Part shown: positions 1 through 7,160 of the stretch, one piece after another
Position numbering within the stretch: the first letter of the stretch is position 1
Layout of the letters: every line of letters begins with the position of its first letter
From: Lachnospiraceae bacterium
GTDB lineage: Bacteria > Bacillota_A > Clostridia > Lachnospirales > Lachnospiraceae
Assembly (NCBI GenBank): GCA_017652545.1
Contig: JAGCAV010000499.1
Coordinates: 1-14,906 of the forward strand
DNA length: 14,906 nt
Direction: 5' to 3'
The notes under the pieces: generated by a model
What the model saw: only the letters and a program-made list of their open reading frames with translations
Told to the model about the DNA's origin: nothing
Databases searched by the model: none
Position numbers and translations under genes: made by a program

Positions 1-300
1 GGGAAACTGAGCGGCGTCGAGATTCTGGACGCATGCAAAAAAGGGGATCCCCTGGCGCTGGAGCTTCTCGACCAGATGGAAAAGTACATCGGCTTCTGCG
101 TTTACAATGTATACGAAATTCTCAACATCAAAACGTTTGTGTTCGGCGGCGGACTGACCGCATTCGGGGATCTGCTGTTCGACCGGGTGAGGGCAGTGTT
201 CGACGGGTATAACCATATCAAGGATTTTCCGGTGGATTTCCGGTTTGCCGGACTGAAGAAAGACTACGGGATCATCGGAGCGGCAGAGCTGCTGGTATAA
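1..300 (+). CDS. ROK-family sugar kinase, C-terminal fragment (5' end outside window)
   Basis: Frame +1 is open from the first base to TAA at 298-300, giving the last 99 residues of a protein whose start lies upstream. The segment VFGGGLTAFGDLLFDRVRAV, followed near the end by GIIGAAELL, is the typical C-terminal pattern of ROK (repressor, ORF, kinase) proteins: a glycine-rich turn after a hydrophobic strand, then a final helix reading IGAA. ROK kinases phosphorylate sugars with ATP in the cytoplasm. The N-terminal phosphate-binding loop, catalytic Asp and zinc-site cysteines are not visible here, so a ROK repressor cannot be formally excluded. The gene ends only 70 bp before a glycyl radical enzyme gene on the same strand, which suggests one transcript. 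That position would suit a kinase supplying a phosphorylated polyol to the enzyme. Family assignment is fairly secure; the substrate is unknown. Confidence 0.75.
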   Translation, partial: GKLSGVEILDACKKGDPLALELLDQMEKYIGFCVYNVYEILNIKTFVFGGGLTAFGDLLFDRVRAVFDGYNHIKDFPVDFRFAGLKKDYGIIGAAELLV

Positions 301-370
301 GCCGGGGTTAAGACGTACAAAATGAGTACAGGTATTAGTAAGATATAAAGATATAAGGAGCAGGGAAGAT
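301..370 (+). promoter_or_regulatory. Leader and ribosome binding site of the first glycyl radical enzyme gene
   Basis: This 70 bp gap holds AAGGAG at 355-360, ten bases before the ATG at 371. It is preceded by a tandem AAGATATA repeat at about 340-355. The repeat is A/T-rich and could keep the ribosome binding site free of structure. I see no hairpin terminator after the ROK gene and no convincing promoter; TTAAGA at 308 and TATTAG at 333 are spaced about 19 bp and match poorly. Co-transcription with the ROK gene is the simpler reading. Confidence 0.5.
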
Positions 371-2785
371 ATGAAAAACAGTGAACATTTCGGAGAGCTG
401 ACCGGCCGTATGAACGCGTTCCGGGAGGAGGTCCTCGATGAAAAACCATATGTGGACGCAGAACGGGCGATCCTGGCGACGAAAGCCTATCAGGAGAACC
501 GGAACCAGCCGCGGGTGATGGTGCGCGCGCTGATGCTGCAGAAGATTCTGGAAGGGATGACGATCTATATCGAGGACAAGTCCCTGCTGGCAGGCAACCA
601 GGCGACAAAGAACCGCAATGCGCCGGTATTTCCGGAGTATACGCTGGAATTTATCCTGAACGAGCTGGATCTGTTTGAGAAGCGCGACGGGGATGTGTTC
701 TACATCACGGAGGAAACAAAACAGCAGCTGCGCGAAATCGCGCCGTTCTGGGAGAACAACAACCTGCGGGCCCGCGGAGAGGCACTGCTGCCGGAAGAAG
801 TGAGCGTCTTTATGGAGACAGGCCTGTTCGGGATGGAAGGCAAGCTCAATGCGGGCGATGCACATCTGGCAGTCAATTACGAACGGGTGCTTCGCGACGG
901 CCTGGCCGGATATGAAGAACGCACCCGTGCGCACAAGGCAGCCCTGGATCTGACCGATCCGGAGAGCATCGACAAATATGTTTTCTACAATGCGGTGCTG
1001 ATCGTGATCGATTCCGTAAAGAAATTCGCGGAAAGATATGCCGTCCTGGCAGAACAGATGGCCGGAAGCGAGACAGATCCGGCCCGGAAAGCGGAACTGT
1101 CGGCGATGGCAAAGACCTGCCGGAAGGTGCCTTATCATCCGGCGGAATCCTTCCGGGAGGCCGTGCAGTCGGTCTGGTTCATCCAGCTGATCCTCCAGAT
1201 CGAATCCAACGGTCATTCCCTGTCGTACGGAAGATTTGACCAGTACATGTATCCATACTACGAGCGCGATATCGCTTCCGGCGGGATCACGAAGGAGGAA
1301 GCGCTGGAGCTGCTGACCTGCCTGTGGATCAAGACCCTGACTATCAACAAGGTCCGGTCCCAGGCACATACGCTCAGTTCCGCCGGTTCTCCCATGTACC
1401 AGAACGTAACGATCGGCGGACAGACGACGGAAAAAACGGATGCGGTCAACGAGCTGAGTTTTCTGGTGCTGCAGTCGGTGGCACAGACCCGTCTGACCCA
1501 GCCGAACCTGACGGTACGGTATCACAGCGGGATCAACAAAAAGTTCTTCGATGAGTGCATCGAGGTCATGAAGCTTGGGTTTGGCATGCCCGCGCTGAAC
1601 AACGACGAGATCATCATTCCTTCCTTCATCAACTGGGGCGTGAAAGAAGAGGATGCTTACAATTACAGCGCCATCGGATGCGTGGAGACTGCAGTGCCCG
1701 GAAAATGGGGCTACCGCTGTACGGGAATGTCCTACATCAATTTCCCGCGCATGCTGCTGTGTACCATGAATAACGGCGTGGACCTTACGACCGGGAAGCG
1801 TTTCACCGGGGAATACGGGTACTTTACGGAGATGGAAAGCTACGAAGAGCTCCTTCAGGCATGGGATAAGACAGTCCGGGAGATCACCCGTTACAGCGTG
1901 ATCGTGGAGAACGCCATCGACCTGGCTTCCGAGCGGGATGTGCCGGATGTGCTCTGCTCAGCCCTGACGGACGACTGTATCGGTAGGGGAAAGACCATAA
2001 AGGAAGGCGGCGCGGTGTACGATTTCATCTCCGGACTTCAGGTGGGTATCGCCAATATGGCTGATTCCCTTGCTGCGATCAAAAAACTGGTCTTCGATGA
2101 GAAAAAGATCACGACCAGGCAGCTCTGGGATGCCATTCTGGATGATTTTCAGTCTCCGGAAAACAAGCGCATCCAGAGAATGCTGATCGAGGATGCCCCG
2201 AAATACGGAAATGATGACGACAGTGTGGACCAGCTTGTGGTGGAAGCCTACGATTCGTATATCGACGAGATCAGAAACTATCCCAATACCCGCTATCAGC
2301 GCGGCCCCATCGGCGGGATCCGCTACGCCGGCACCTCCTCGATCTCGGCCAATGTCGGCCAGGGGATGGGGACCATGGCGACGCCTGACGGCAGGAACGC
2401 AAAGGAACCGCTGGCAGAGGGATGCAGCCCCGCGCACAATTCGGACAAAAAGGGGCCGACCGCCGTTTTCAAAACGGTTTCCAAGCTGCGGACCGAAAAG
2501 ATCACCGGAGGCGTGCTGCTGAACCAGAAGATGACGCCTTCCATGCTGGAGAAGGAAGAGAACAAGGAGAAGCTCGAGATGCTGATCCGCACGTTCTTCA
2601 ACCGCCTGCACGGATATCATGTCCAGTATAACATCGTCTCCAGGGAGACGCTGCTTGACGCCCAGGCGCATCCGGAAAAACACAAAGACCTGATTGTCCG
2701 CGTGGCGGGATACAGTGCATTCTTTAATGTTCTGTCGAGAAAGACCCAGGACGACATCATCGGGCGTACGGAACAGACGCTGTGA
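371..2785 (+). CDS. ybiW: Glycyl radical enzyme, YbiW/PflF type (probable anhydrohexitol-phosphate lyase)
   Basis: This 804-residue protein is a full-length glycyl radical enzyme. A glycyl radical, installed by a radical SAM activase, generates a thiyl radical that attacks the substrate. The radical Gly is G780 in RVAGYSAFF near the C-terminus. The active-site Cys is C437 in GCVE, with E439 as the likely general base. A lone Cys followed by Val-Glu is the C-O/C-N eliminase pattern; true pyruvate formate-lyase has adjacent Cys-Cys. From memory, E. coli YbiW shares long stretches: GDAHLAVN (162-169), ESNGHS (278-283), AGSP-YQNVTIGGQ (from 338), the post-Cys run ending GKWGYRCTGM (444-453), and GTSSISANV. 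E. coli YbiW is reported to open 1,5-anhydroglucitol-6-phosphate to 1-deoxyfructose-6-phosphate. There is no N-terminal microcompartment extension. AAGGAG upstream supports the start at 371. The family is very secure; the substrate rests on this recalled similarity. Confidence 0.9.
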   Translation: MKNSEHFGELTGRMNAFREEVLDEKPYVDAERAILATKAYQENRNQPRVMVRALMLQKILEGMTIYIEDKSLLAGNQATKNRNAPVFPEYTLEFILNELDLFEKRDGDVFYITEETKQQLREIAPFWENNNLRARGEALLPEEVSVFMETGLFGMEGKLNAGDAHLAVNYERVLRDGLAGYEERTRAHKAALDLTDPESIDKYVFYNAVLIVIDSVKKFAERYAVLAEQMAGSETDPARKAELSAMAKTCRKVPYHPAESFREAVQSVWFIQLILQIESNGHSLSYGRFDQYMYPYYERDIASGGITKEEALELLTCLWIKTLTINKVRSQAHTLSSAGSPMYQNVTIGGQTTEKTDAVNELSFLVLQSVAQTRLTQPNLTVRYHSGINKKFFDECIEVMKLGFGMPALNNDEIIIPSFINWGVKEEDAYNYSAIGCVETAVPGKWGYRCTGMSYINFPRMLLCTMNNGVDLTTGKRFTGEYGYFTEMESYEELLQAWDKTVREITRYSVIVENAIDLASERDVPDVLCSALTDDCIGRGKTIKEGGAVYDFISGLQVGIANMADSLAAIKKLVFDEKKITTRQLWDAILDDFQSPENKRIQRMLIEDAPKYGNDDDSVDQLVVEAYDSYIDEIRNYPNTRYQRGPIGGIRYAGTSSISANVGQGMGTMATPDGRNAKEPLAEGCSPAHNSDKKGPTAVFKTVSKLRTEKITGGVLLNQKMTPSMLEKEENKEKLEMLIRTFFNRLHGYHVQYNIVSRETLLDAQAHPEKHKDLIVRVAGYSAFFNVLSRKTQDDIIGRTEQTL

Positions 2786-2840
2786 ACGGACGCCGCGGCG
2801 GCGGGACTGCTCATTTGAGACAGAAACGGGGTGACAACGA

Positions 2841-3599
2841 ATGAAGAGAATGAAAGACCGCACGAACCGGATCCTTGAGATCCTGACAAAAGAGACACGC
2901 ACAGACGTTGTTACGCTCTCTGAGCTGCTTGGCGTTTCACAGGTCACAGTCCGGAAAGATCTGGACGCCCTGGAGAAAAAGAAAATCATCCGCAGGGAAC
3001 ACGGCGTGGCCAGGCTGTGCAGCCCGGATGATATCAACAGGCGGCTGGCTTACCATTACAGTGAAAAACTCCGGATCGCAAAAAAAGCGGCAGAACTGGT
3101 GCACGACGGGGATACGATCATGATCGAGAGCGGCAGCTGCTGCGCGATCCTGGCGGATGTGCTCACCTCCATGTACCGCACGCTGACGATCATCACCAAC
3201 AGCGCGTTCATCGCCGATTATATCCGCGGGAAGTCCGGTTTCCAGACGGTCGTCCTCGGGGGAATGTACCAGAACGACGCCCAGGTGATGGTCGGTCCCA
3301 TGGTAAGAGAGTGCGTGACCGGTCTGTTTGTAGATCTCTTTTTTGTCGGGACTGACGGTTATTTTTCCGGACAGGGGTTCACAAACTGTGACCAGATGCG
3401 TTCGCAGGCCGTGCGGGACATGGCCGGTTCCGCGAAGCGGGTGATCGTGCTGACGGAGAGTGAGAAATTCCATCAGAGAGGCGTTGTCCCGCTGGGGATC
3501 ACCGAACGGCTTTTCGCGGTCATAACCGATGAAGGCATCCCTTCGGAAATTGCGGGGGAGCTGGAAGAGAAAGGGATACAGACGATCATTGCCGGATGA
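2841..3599 (+). CDS. DeoR/GlpR-family transcriptional repressor
   Basis: The 252-residue protein has an N-terminal winged helix-turn-helix at about residues 8-58; the stretch from VTLSELLGVS through VTVRKDLDALE to RREHG matches the DeoR signature. It is followed by a sugar-phosphate sensor domain (DeoR C-terminal type, about 77-230) with alternating strand and turn motifs such as TIITNS, VVLGG, FFVGTDGY and VIVLTESEKF. DeoR proteins usually repress a neighbouring sugar operon until a phosphorylated sugar binds. The usual DSGTT phosphate-contact loop reads ESGSC here (96-100), a conservative but notable change. The start at 2841 has GGGGTG seven bases upstream. The gene lies 55 bp after the glycyl radical enzyme gene, so it probably controls this cluster, perhaps sensing the phosphorylated substrate or product. 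The family is secure; the target and ligand are inferred. Confidence 0.9.
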   Translation: MKRMKDRTNRILEILTKETRTDVVTLSELLGVSQVTVRKDLDALEKKKIIRREHGVARLCSPDDINRRLAYHYSEKLRIAKKAAELVHDGDTIMIESGSCCAILADVLTSMYRTLTIITNSAFIADYIRGKSGFQTVVLGGMYQNDAQVMVGPMVRECVTGLFVDLFFVGTDGYFSGQGFTNCDQMRSQAVRDMAGSAKRVIVLTESEKFHQRGVVPLGITERLFAVITDEGIPSEIAGELEEKGIQTIIAG

Positions 3600-3611
3600 G
3601 AAGCCGGCCTG

Positions 3612-3627
3612 CCGTTTTTCAAAACGG
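3612..3627. promoter_or_regulatory. Short dyad CCGTTTT-TC-AAAACGG between the repressor and lactonase genes
   Basis: There is a perfect 7-bp inverted repeat with a two-base centre in the gap between the DeoR and lactonase-family genes. A two-base loop and the lack of a trailing T-run argue against a terminator, and the symmetry suits a protein-binding operator. A near-identical 15-bp version (one base less in the centre) lies inside the preceding glycyl radical enzyme gene at 2463-2477. Function is inferred only; chance recurrence is possible. Confidence 0.3.
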
Positions 3628-3663
3628 AATGACAAGCATTTCATGAAAGGAGTACGAAGCGGA

Positions 3664-4839
3664 ATGGGAGCACAGGACAAAAGACTGGTTTATACAGGAG
3701 GATATACGATCCCCACGCTGATGGGTTCGGGGGAGACGGTCCCGCCGGCCTGCCCGGGGATCATCTGCTTTGAATGGGACGCGCAGCACGGAACGCTGCA
3801 GCAGAAGAATATCTTCCGGGAAGCGGTCAATCCTTCCTGGGTGGAAGCTGATCCGGAAGGAAAGTATCTGTACAGCGTCAGCGAACTCAAAGATTTTGCA
3901 TGGGAAAACCCCAATTCTAAGGAGGCGCCTTCCGGCACGGCGGGAGGATCCTTTGTGAGCGCCTGGCGCATCGGGCCGGAAGGGGATCTTACGTATCTGG
4001 GAAGCCAGGCGACCGGCGGATCGGATGCCTGCCATCTGCTGGTCAGTCCGAACGGAAAATATCTGGTCTGCAGCAATTTTTCCGGCGGGAGCGTCAGCCT
4101 GTTCCCGATCCGGGAAGACCATTCGCTTGCACCGATGTCATTCCTGATCCGTCATACCGGACACGGGACCGACCCGGCCAGACAGAGGAGCGCGCACGCC
4201 CATCAGGCGATCCTTGCGCCGGACGGGAAGCATCTGTACATTTCGGATCTGGGACTGGATCGTCTGGTGTGCTATGAGGCGGACTGGGAGAACGGGATCC
4301 TGAAAAAACCCGAAACGGGGGATTCCTCCTGGCAGGACATTGCCTGTCTGCCGGGACAGGGCGGCCGCCATGCAGTGTTTGACAGCCGCGGGGCGTATCT
4401 CTACCAGATGGCAGAGATTACCTGCGAGGTCAATGTTTACCGGTATGACAAAGAGAACGGCTGTGCAGAGCGCATCCAGACGCTTCCGGCCCTGAAGGAA
4501 GGAACCTCTCCCGAGGGGACGCTGGGCGCCGCGATTCATATCCACGACAACGGGAAATGGCTCTATGTGTCTGTGCGGGGAACGAACAGCGAGCATGATC
4601 TTCTTGTCTTCTTTTCCATTGAGGCGGACGGCCGTCTGGTGAAACGGCAGACCGTCTGGGCAGGAGGAAAGATCCCGCGGGACTTTTCGATCTCTCCGGA
4701 CGGAAAATACCTGCTCTGCGGAACCGCCGACAGTTCAAGGATCACGGTATTTGCGATCGATGCGCAGGAGGGAACGCTTTCGGAGCACTGGAAGACGGAT
4801 GAGGCCGGCGGCGTGACAAGGATCGCCTTTTTGGGCTGA
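3664..4839 (+). CDS. Lactonase-family seven-bladed beta-propeller protein (6-phosphogluconolactonase/YbhE-like)
   Basis: The 391-residue protein shows the repeating propeller pattern of the YbhE-type lactonase family: PSWVEADPEGKYLYSVSEL, LLVSPNGKYLVCSNFSGG, HAHQAILAPDGKHLYISDLG, GGRHAVFDSRGAYLY, AAIHIHDNGKWLYVSVRG and FSISPDGKYLLCG. Each blade carries a P-D/N-G-K/R-Y/W-L turn, and the AHAHQ and GGRHAVF segments fall where family members carry conserved His and Arg residues. The start is set at 3664 because AAAGGAG at 3646-3652 lies 11 bases upstream; the in-frame ATG at 3643 overlaps that ribosome binding site and the one at 3529 lies inside the repressor gene. There is no signal peptide, so it should be cytoplasmic. 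E. coli YbhE hydrolyses 6-phosphogluconolactone; in this cluster it may act on another sugar lactone. The family is secure; the substrate is open. Confidence 0.85.
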   Translation: MGAQDKRLVYTGGYTIPTLMGSGETVPPACPGIICFEWDAQHGTLQQKNIFREAVNPSWVEADPEGKYLYSVSELKDFAWENPNSKEAPSGTAGGSFVSAWRIGPEGDLTYLGSQATGGSDACHLLVSPNGKYLVCSNFSGGSVSLFPIREDHSLAPMSFLIRHTGHGTDPARQRSAHAHQAILAPDGKHLYISDLGLDRLVCYEADWENGILKKPETGDSSWQDIACLPGQGGRHAVFDSRGAYLYQMAEITCEVNVYRYDKENGCAERIQTLPALKEGTSPEGTLGAAIHIHDNGKWLYVSVRGTNSEHDLLVFFSIEADGRLVKRQTVWAGGKIPRDFSISPDGKYLLCGTADSSRITVFAIDAQEGTLSEHWKTDEAGGVTRIAFLG

Positions 4840-4889
4840 GACGGACAGAAGGTGCGTTTTCGGACGGCACGTCCCGGGAAGGATACAAA

Positions 4890-5687
4890 ATGAAACTGGA
4901 AGAATACTGTGAGATCATTCAGAAAAGCCAGCCGGTACTGAAATACTGTGAGCGGTTTGACCAGAGCAGCCATAAGTGGGACTATTCAAGGCATTCCCAT
5001 CCCTATATCGAACTGATCTTTTTCCTGGAGGGGAAGATGACGCTGACGGCTGCCGATACCAGTATGAATGCCTCCGTGTATGACACCCTTGTATATCCGG
5101 CCAACTACATGCACCAGGACGGGAAAAACCTGGCGCCGGTCTCGGAGATCATCTGCTTCTGGGTGGATATTCCGGAACTGGTGCTGGACAAGATCATCCT
5201 GATGCATGAGGGAAACCGGAACATCCGTGATCTGTTCCTGATGATTTATGAGGAGCAGCACCGGAATCCTCCGAATCCGTATCTGGTGGAGAGCGCGATC
5301 AAGGTGCTTCTGATGATGATTCTCCGCGACCAGAGCGAGATTCCGGAGGGAGAACAGTTCCTCAACGAGATCATCCAGTATATTGACAGGCATTATAATG
5401 AACGGATCACCCTGGAGCAGCTGGCGCAGCGGACGCACATCAGCAAATCGTATCTGACCCGCCGCTTCCGGCAGTTTACGGGGGAAACAGTGGTGACCTA
5501 CATCAACAGGCTCCGGCTGCAGTATGCGCGCGAACTCCTCATCAATACAGACCGGAATATTTCGGAGATCGCCTGGGACGTCGGGTTTGAATCCCCCAAG
5601 TATTTTCACCGCGTGTTCAAACGGGAGACCGGTATGTCGCCCGCCGGCTTCCGCAGATCGGGCAGGAATGCCCCCGTTGTTTCCTGA
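4890..5687 (+). CDS. AraC-family transcriptional regulator with N-terminal cupin domain
   Basis: The 265-residue protein has a cupin-like sensing domain at about residues 25-100 (HSHPYIELIFFLEGKM onward) and a C-terminal AraC double helix-turn-helix at about 160-258. The latter includes ITLEQLAQRTHISKSYLTRRF, then ISEIAWDVGFESPKYFHRVFK and the terminal TGMSPAGFRR, which match the family signature closely. Such proteins usually activate a nearby sugar-uptake operon when a ligand binds the cupin. GGGAAGGA at 4876-4883 sits six bases before the ATG. The gene is 50 bp downstream of the lactonase gene, and a 320-bp AT-rich control region follows it, directly ahead of the transporter genes. That makes the transporter promoter its most likely target. 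The family is secure; target and ligand are inferred. Confidence 0.92.
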   Translation: MKLEEYCEIIQKSQPVLKYCERFDQSSHKWDYSRHSHPYIELIFFLEGKMTLTAADTSMNASVYDTLVYPANYMHQDGKNLAPVSEIICFWVDIPELVLDKIILMHEGNRNIRDLFLMIYEEQHRNPPNPYLVESAIKVLLMMILRDQSEIPEGEQFLNEIIQYIDRHYNERITLEQLAQRTHISKSYLTRRFRQFTGETVVTYINRLRLQYARELLINTDRNISEIAWDVGFESPKYFHRVFKRETGMSPAGFRRSGRNAPVVS

Positions 5688-5866
5688 CTGTTCTTTTTTG
5701 GACACATTTCGAATGACGGTGTCAATCCGCTGTTCCCGAAAAAATCGATAAAACACAAGAAAATAGGCTTTATTCAAAACTTAATTTTATTTCAAATGAA
5801 AATACCGGAAATTTTCGGAAAACAATTTAGTGTCCGATAATGCACTTTTTGTAGTCTATTGTGGGT

Positions 5867-5895
5867 TTCTGAAAACACTGAATATTTGGTATAAT
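5867..5895 (+). promoter_or_regulatory. Extended -10 promoter for the binding-protein gene
   Basis: TATAAT at 5890-5895 is a perfect -10 box, and TGG immediately before it makes it an extended -10 (TGn). The best -35 at 17-bp spacing is TTCTGA at 5867-5872, a poor match to TTGACA. A strong -10 with a weak -35 fits an activator-assisted promoter, and an AraC-type gene lies directly upstream. The predicted transcription start is near 5902. This is read by eye only. Confidence 0.6.
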
Positions 5896-5910
5896 TCACA
5901 ATGTATGGAA

Positions 5911-5924
5911 TATTTTAGAAAATA
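5911..5924. promoter_or_regulatory. Palindrome TATTTT-AG-AAAATA just downstream of the predicted start site
   Basis: A perfect 6-bp inverted repeat with a two-base centre lies about 9 bases beyond the predicted transcription start. Position and symmetry would suit a repressor operator, for example for the DeoR-family protein encoded upstream. The A/T-only composition makes a chance palindrome plausible in this AT-rich gap. Confidence 0.3.
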
Positions 5925-6007
5925 AAATGTTCACTTTTCACATTCAACGCATGATGGAGCAGGATCAGGGATCTGCCATTGTGCAGGCATTATTCAGGAG
6001 GTGTAGA

Positions 6008-6964
6008 ATGAATAAGAAGGTATTGGTGCTTGCAGCAATTGCAACAGCAGCGCTCGGCATGGTTGCCCATGCGGAAGAAAAACCGAAGGTTGCATTTATT
6101 ACCCAGTCTCTGGAGAATGACTCCCAGGCATTTGCATGGAAGACCATGCAGGCGCATGCAGACGAGTACGGGTTTGATGTACAGGTTTTCGAAGAAGACT
6201 ATGACTCCCAGAACGGCGTGGCAGCCATTGAACAGTGCATTGCCCAGGGATATACCGCAATCGCGATCAACCCGACAGATGCGACCGCTCTGATCCCCTC
6301 CATGCAGGAAGCCATGGCAGAAGGCATTATTGTCAGCCTGTATTCCACAGAACTTCCGGATGAGACGGCAACGACCGAAAACCGTACCTTTATGTGCGGT
6401 TCCAACGATGTCCTGGGCGGCCAGATCGCAGCAGAAACGCTGATGGAGAAATTCCCGGACGGCGTTAAGGTCGTTGAAGTAGGCGGACAGTCCGGTCATG
6501 CTGCACAGCTGCTTCGTCATGACGGTTTCTTCAGCACCATCGACGACAGCGTGGAAGTGCTTGACTCCAAAGACTGCGACGAGTGGTCAACAGACGACGC
6601 TCAGGCAATCATGGAAGACTTCATCACCCTTTACGGCGATGAGATCGAAGCAGTGTTCTGTCATTGGGACAATGGCGCAACAGGCTGCATCAACGCTCTG
6701 GCAGATGCCGGTATCGAAGGCGTTTATGTAATCGGCGTAGACGGCAACCAGACCGGTTACCAGCAGGTTAAGGACGGCACACAGGGACTGTGCGTAGGTC
6801 AGAACTTCGACAAGATGACCACCGATACCTTCGACTGCATCACCGCTTTCCTGAACGGCGAAGAAGATTCCGTAGAATGGGATACCGATCAGAGAAATAT
6901 GTGGACAGACATGGACGTTGTTACGGCTGAGACCATCGACGACTTCCCGTGGCCCGAGTGGTAA
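6008..6964 (+). CDS. Sugar ABC transporter substrate-binding protein (RbsB-like, CUT2 family)
   Basis: The 318-residue protein starts with a signal peptide: positive NKK, a hydrophobic core VLVLAAIATAALGMV, and a signal peptidase I-like site after AHA (residue 22). The mature part is a type I periplasmic-binding fold of the RbsB kind: KVAFITQ, a run of alternating strands and helices, AIAINPTDATAL, GIIVSLYST and VIGVDGNQTGYQQV. It captures the substrate outside the membrane for the ATPase and permeases encoded next. GGAGGT at 5998-6003 supports the ATG at 6008 over an in-frame ATG at 5927. Unusually for a Gram-positive-type cluster, there is no lipobox cysteine at the cleavage site, so it is either secreted free or held by an uncleaved signal. 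The mature chain is strongly acidic and has several cysteines. The substrate cannot be read from sequence; a cyclic polyol is an inference from the neighbouring genes. Confidence 0.9.
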   Translation: MNKKVLVLAAIATAALGMVAHAEEKPKVAFITQSLENDSQAFAWKTMQAHADEYGFDVQVFEEDYDSQNGVAAIEQCIAQGYTAIAINPTDATALIPSMQEAMAEGIIVSLYSTELPDETATTENRTFMCGSNDVLGGQIAAETLMEKFPDGVKVVEVGGQSGHAAQLLRHDGFFSTIDDSVEVLDSKDCDEWSTDDAQAIMEDFITLYGDEIEAVFCHWDNGATGCINALADAGIEGVYVIGVDGNQTGYQQVKDGTQGLCVGQNFDKMTTDTFDCITAFLNGEEDSVEWDTDQRNMWTDMDVVTAETIDDFPWPEW

Positions 6965-6975
6965 AGTGCGCGTAA

Positions 6976-7150
6976 GGCATGAGTCATGCCAGATCATTAA
7001 AACCATGAGTCTGGGAACTTGTTCACAAGACGAAATGGTTTTATATGATCTGATAGGGCGACGCCCGCGACCGAGTGACCGAAGGTCACGAGGTATGTAT
7101 GGCGAATGCCATATAGACCGTAAGACTGAATCACAGTACTGAATCACAGT
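6976..7150 (+). ncRNA. Densely hairpinned intergenic element between binding-protein and ATPase genes (candidate structured RNA)
   Basis: Successive inverted repeats occupy almost the whole stretch. They are: GGCATGA-G-TCATGCC (6976-6990); a long arm AGATCATTAAAACCAT (6991-7006) pairing with ATGGTTTTATATGATCT (7035-7051) with one bulged base, enclosing a small CTTGT/ACAAG hairpin; GGGC-GAC-GCCC (7056-7066); GTGACC-GAA-GGTCAC (7075-7089) flanked by GA/GA and then ACC/GGT; TATGGC-GAAT-GCCATA (7098-7113); and a 13-bp tandem repeat. Together with the terminator that follows, it could be a cis-acting leader, a processed or stand-alone RNA, or a miniature palindrome-rich mobile element. I recognise no known riboswitch, tRNA or T-box. 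Covariation across relatives would separate these options. Confidence 0.45.
7125..7150 (+). repeat. Exact 13-bp tandem repeat (two copies)
   Basis: ACTGAATCACAGT occurs twice, back to back, at 7125-7137 and 7138-7150. Each copy can fold on itself (ACTG pairing with CAGT around AATCA), and the junction CAGTACTG is palindromic. It sits ten bases before the intrinsic terminator. It may be a slipped-strand duplication or two copies of a binding site. Confidence 0.75.
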
Positions 7151-7160
7151 ATCAACAGCA

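Larger units (their letters stand above)
5688..6007 (+). promoter_or_regulatory. AT-rich control region ahead of the transporter operon
   Basis: This gene-free gap is clearly richer in A/T than the flanking coding sequence. It contains one good promoter (listed separately), an imperfect dyad CCGGAAATTTTCGG at 5805-5818 with a single G-T mismatch, and an inverted GGACAC/GTGTCC pair about 130 bp apart (near 5700 and 5831). It also holds the roughly 105-base untranslated leader of the binding-protein gene. No intrinsic terminator is evident after the AraC gene, so readthrough from upstream cannot be ruled out. Confidence 0.55.

Noticed and set aside
371..2785. Pyruvate formate-lyase (common automatic annotation for both GREs)
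   Set aside because: Pyruvate formate-lyase has adjacent Cys-Cys in the active site; both proteins have a single Cys in GCVE, the eliminase pattern.
2791..2800. Palindrome CGCCGCGGCG after the first GRE gene, considered as a terminator
   Set aside because: It has no loop and no T-run, and the repressor gene follows closely on the same strand.
3529..3663. Earlier starts (3529, 3643) for the lactonase-family protein
   Set aside because: 3529 is inside the repressor gene, and 3643 overlaps the AAAGGAG that serves ATG 3664.
5927..6007. Longer reading of the binding protein starting at ATG 5927
   Set aside because: It would place 27 residues before an intact signal peptide and lacks a ribosome binding site; GGAGGT precedes ATG 6008.
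6966..6970. GTGCG just after the binding-protein stop codon, resembling the 5' end of a group II intron
   Set aside because: The structured region is only about 200 bp, with no reverse transcriptase and no domain V-like sequence with a GAAA loop and AGC motif.
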